Assembly (NCBI GenBank): GCA_021810735.1
Contig: JAJZIF010000286.1
Location: 1-5,638 of the forward strand
Source of the DNA: Acidobacteriota bacterium
GTDB taxonomy: Bacteria > Acidobacteriota > Terriglobia > Terriglobales > Acidobacteriaceae
Length of the DNA: 5,638 bases
Reading direction: 5' to 3'
This document shows, in pieces, positions 5,128 to 5,638 of the stretch. The position numbers and the translations under genes are program-made. The notes under the pieces were generated by a model. The model saw only the letters and a list, made by a program, of their open reading frames with translations. It was not told the DNA's origin and searched no databases. Within the stretch, counting starts at the first letter, position 1. Each line of letters begins with the position of its first letter.

Positions 5128-5638
5128 CTACACATACATCTCGATGTCCGGATCGATCGGAGACCAGTAGAGACCGATTCCGGGCGCTCGCTCCCCGGCG
5201 GAAGTCGCCGCGATGCTCCAAGTCTGTGAATTCATCGTCGCGGTACGAATATCCTCATGCGCCAGGTTGATGAACTGGGCAAACGGCTCTGTGGGCGGAT
5301 GGTCACGCATCCAGACTCTCAGCCAAGGTCGCAGCAGCGCATCTGCCTGTTCGGCGTTCACGTCCGCAAAAGGAACCGCAAACCGTTTTTCCGCCTCCGC
5401 ATTCAGCCGGTCCAACCCTGACCGATACATGTGCTGGCGCTCGGCTGGCGAGACACCGACTAAAAAGTCAATGAATTCTGGCGCACAGGCTTGCGTCGAT
5501 CCGGGATATCCATTGAGTGGCGGCAGGAGTATGTCGCCAAGTTTGCGTAGCGTCGCCATCTGCCGGACGTCAAAAAAATGCCCTTCTGTCGTTGCAATTG
5601 CATCTGGAATAGTGGCGGGAATCGCTGGACTCCGAAAG
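5128..5638 (-). CDS. Gluconate 2-dehydrogenase subunit 3 family protein, 5' end missing
   Basis: This is the small (gamma) subunit that accompanies GMC dehydrogenases of the gluconate dehydrogenase type. It usually helps the flavoprotein fold and carries it out of the cell on a Tat signal. 170 codons are visible and the frame is still open at the right edge, so the true start and any Tat signal lie outside. The visible part begins near [20 protein letters not shown], which matches the family's typical opening after the signal region (FFxxxQxxTLxxLxDxxxP). Helical segments follow, as does the C-terminal part containing [17 protein letters not shown]. An ATG at 5559 exists within this frame, but starting there would cut the conserved FFDVRQ segment. 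It is the first gene seen of the cluster, 20 bp upstream of the GMC gene. Confidence 0.85.
   Translation of the reverse strand, partial: FRSPAIPATIPDAIATTEGHFFDVRQMATLRKLGDILLPPLNGYPGSTQACAPEFIDFLVGVSPAERQHMYRSGLDRLNAEAEKRFAVPFADVNAEQADALLRPWLRVWMRDHPPTEPFAQFINLAHEDIRTATMNSQTWSIAATSAGERAPGIGLYWSPIDPDIEMYV

Noticed and set aside
4619..5170. Plus-strand open frame of about 183 codons
   Set aside because: It is fully opposite the N-terminal part of the GMC oxidoreductase gene and has no family resemblance or ribosome-binding site.
5108..5221. 38-residue N-terminal extension of the GMC oxidoreductase
   Set aside because: It overlaps the coding end of the subunit-3 gene, is Arg-rich without a signal peptide, and the family starts at the FAD-binding strand.

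Overview
The window looks like chromosomal DNA (or a contig end) from a soil bacterium, most probably an acidobacterium. This is an inference from three things: an actinobacterial-type (group 1h/5) uptake hydrogenase, a gluconate-dehydrogenase-like GMC module with multiheme cytochromes c, and a short intergenic palindromic repeat with a GGGATGGGGCACCC core of a kind I associate with acidobacterial genomes. No rRNA, tRNA or CRISPR array was seen.

Left part (1-818, minus strand): the start and most of the small subunit of a group 1h/5 [NiFe]-hydrogenase, which scavenges H2. It carries the Cys/Asp signature of the unusual proximal FeS cluster. The sequence departs from the family about 75 bases before the left edge, where the C-terminal cluster-binding motifs should begin.

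Middle (819-1822): about 1 kb with no secure gene, between the hydrogenase gene (minus) and a divergent peptide deformylase gene (plus). It holds a weak small ORF overlapping the hydrogenase start, several inverted repeats that could be operators, a possible small ORF at 1318-1551, and a roughly 106-bp element with 26-nt terminal inverted repeats (MITE/REP-like). The deformylase gene (1823-2416, plus) has all three catalytic motifs, a GTG start and a plausible sigma70-type promoter.

Right part (2524-5638, minus strand): a tight four-gene cluster. In transcription order it encodes a gluconate 2-dehydrogenase subunit-3-like protein (5' end beyond the window), an FAD-dependent GMC dehydrogenase, a pentaheme cytochrome c resembling the ActA-type fold, and a small monoheme cytochrome c. 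The inferred job is oxidation of a sugar, sugar acid or alcohol in the periplasm. Electrons would go from FAD to the pentaheme protein, then to the monoheme protein and the respiratory chain. The cluster converges on the deformylase gene across a 107-bp gap with no clear terminator.
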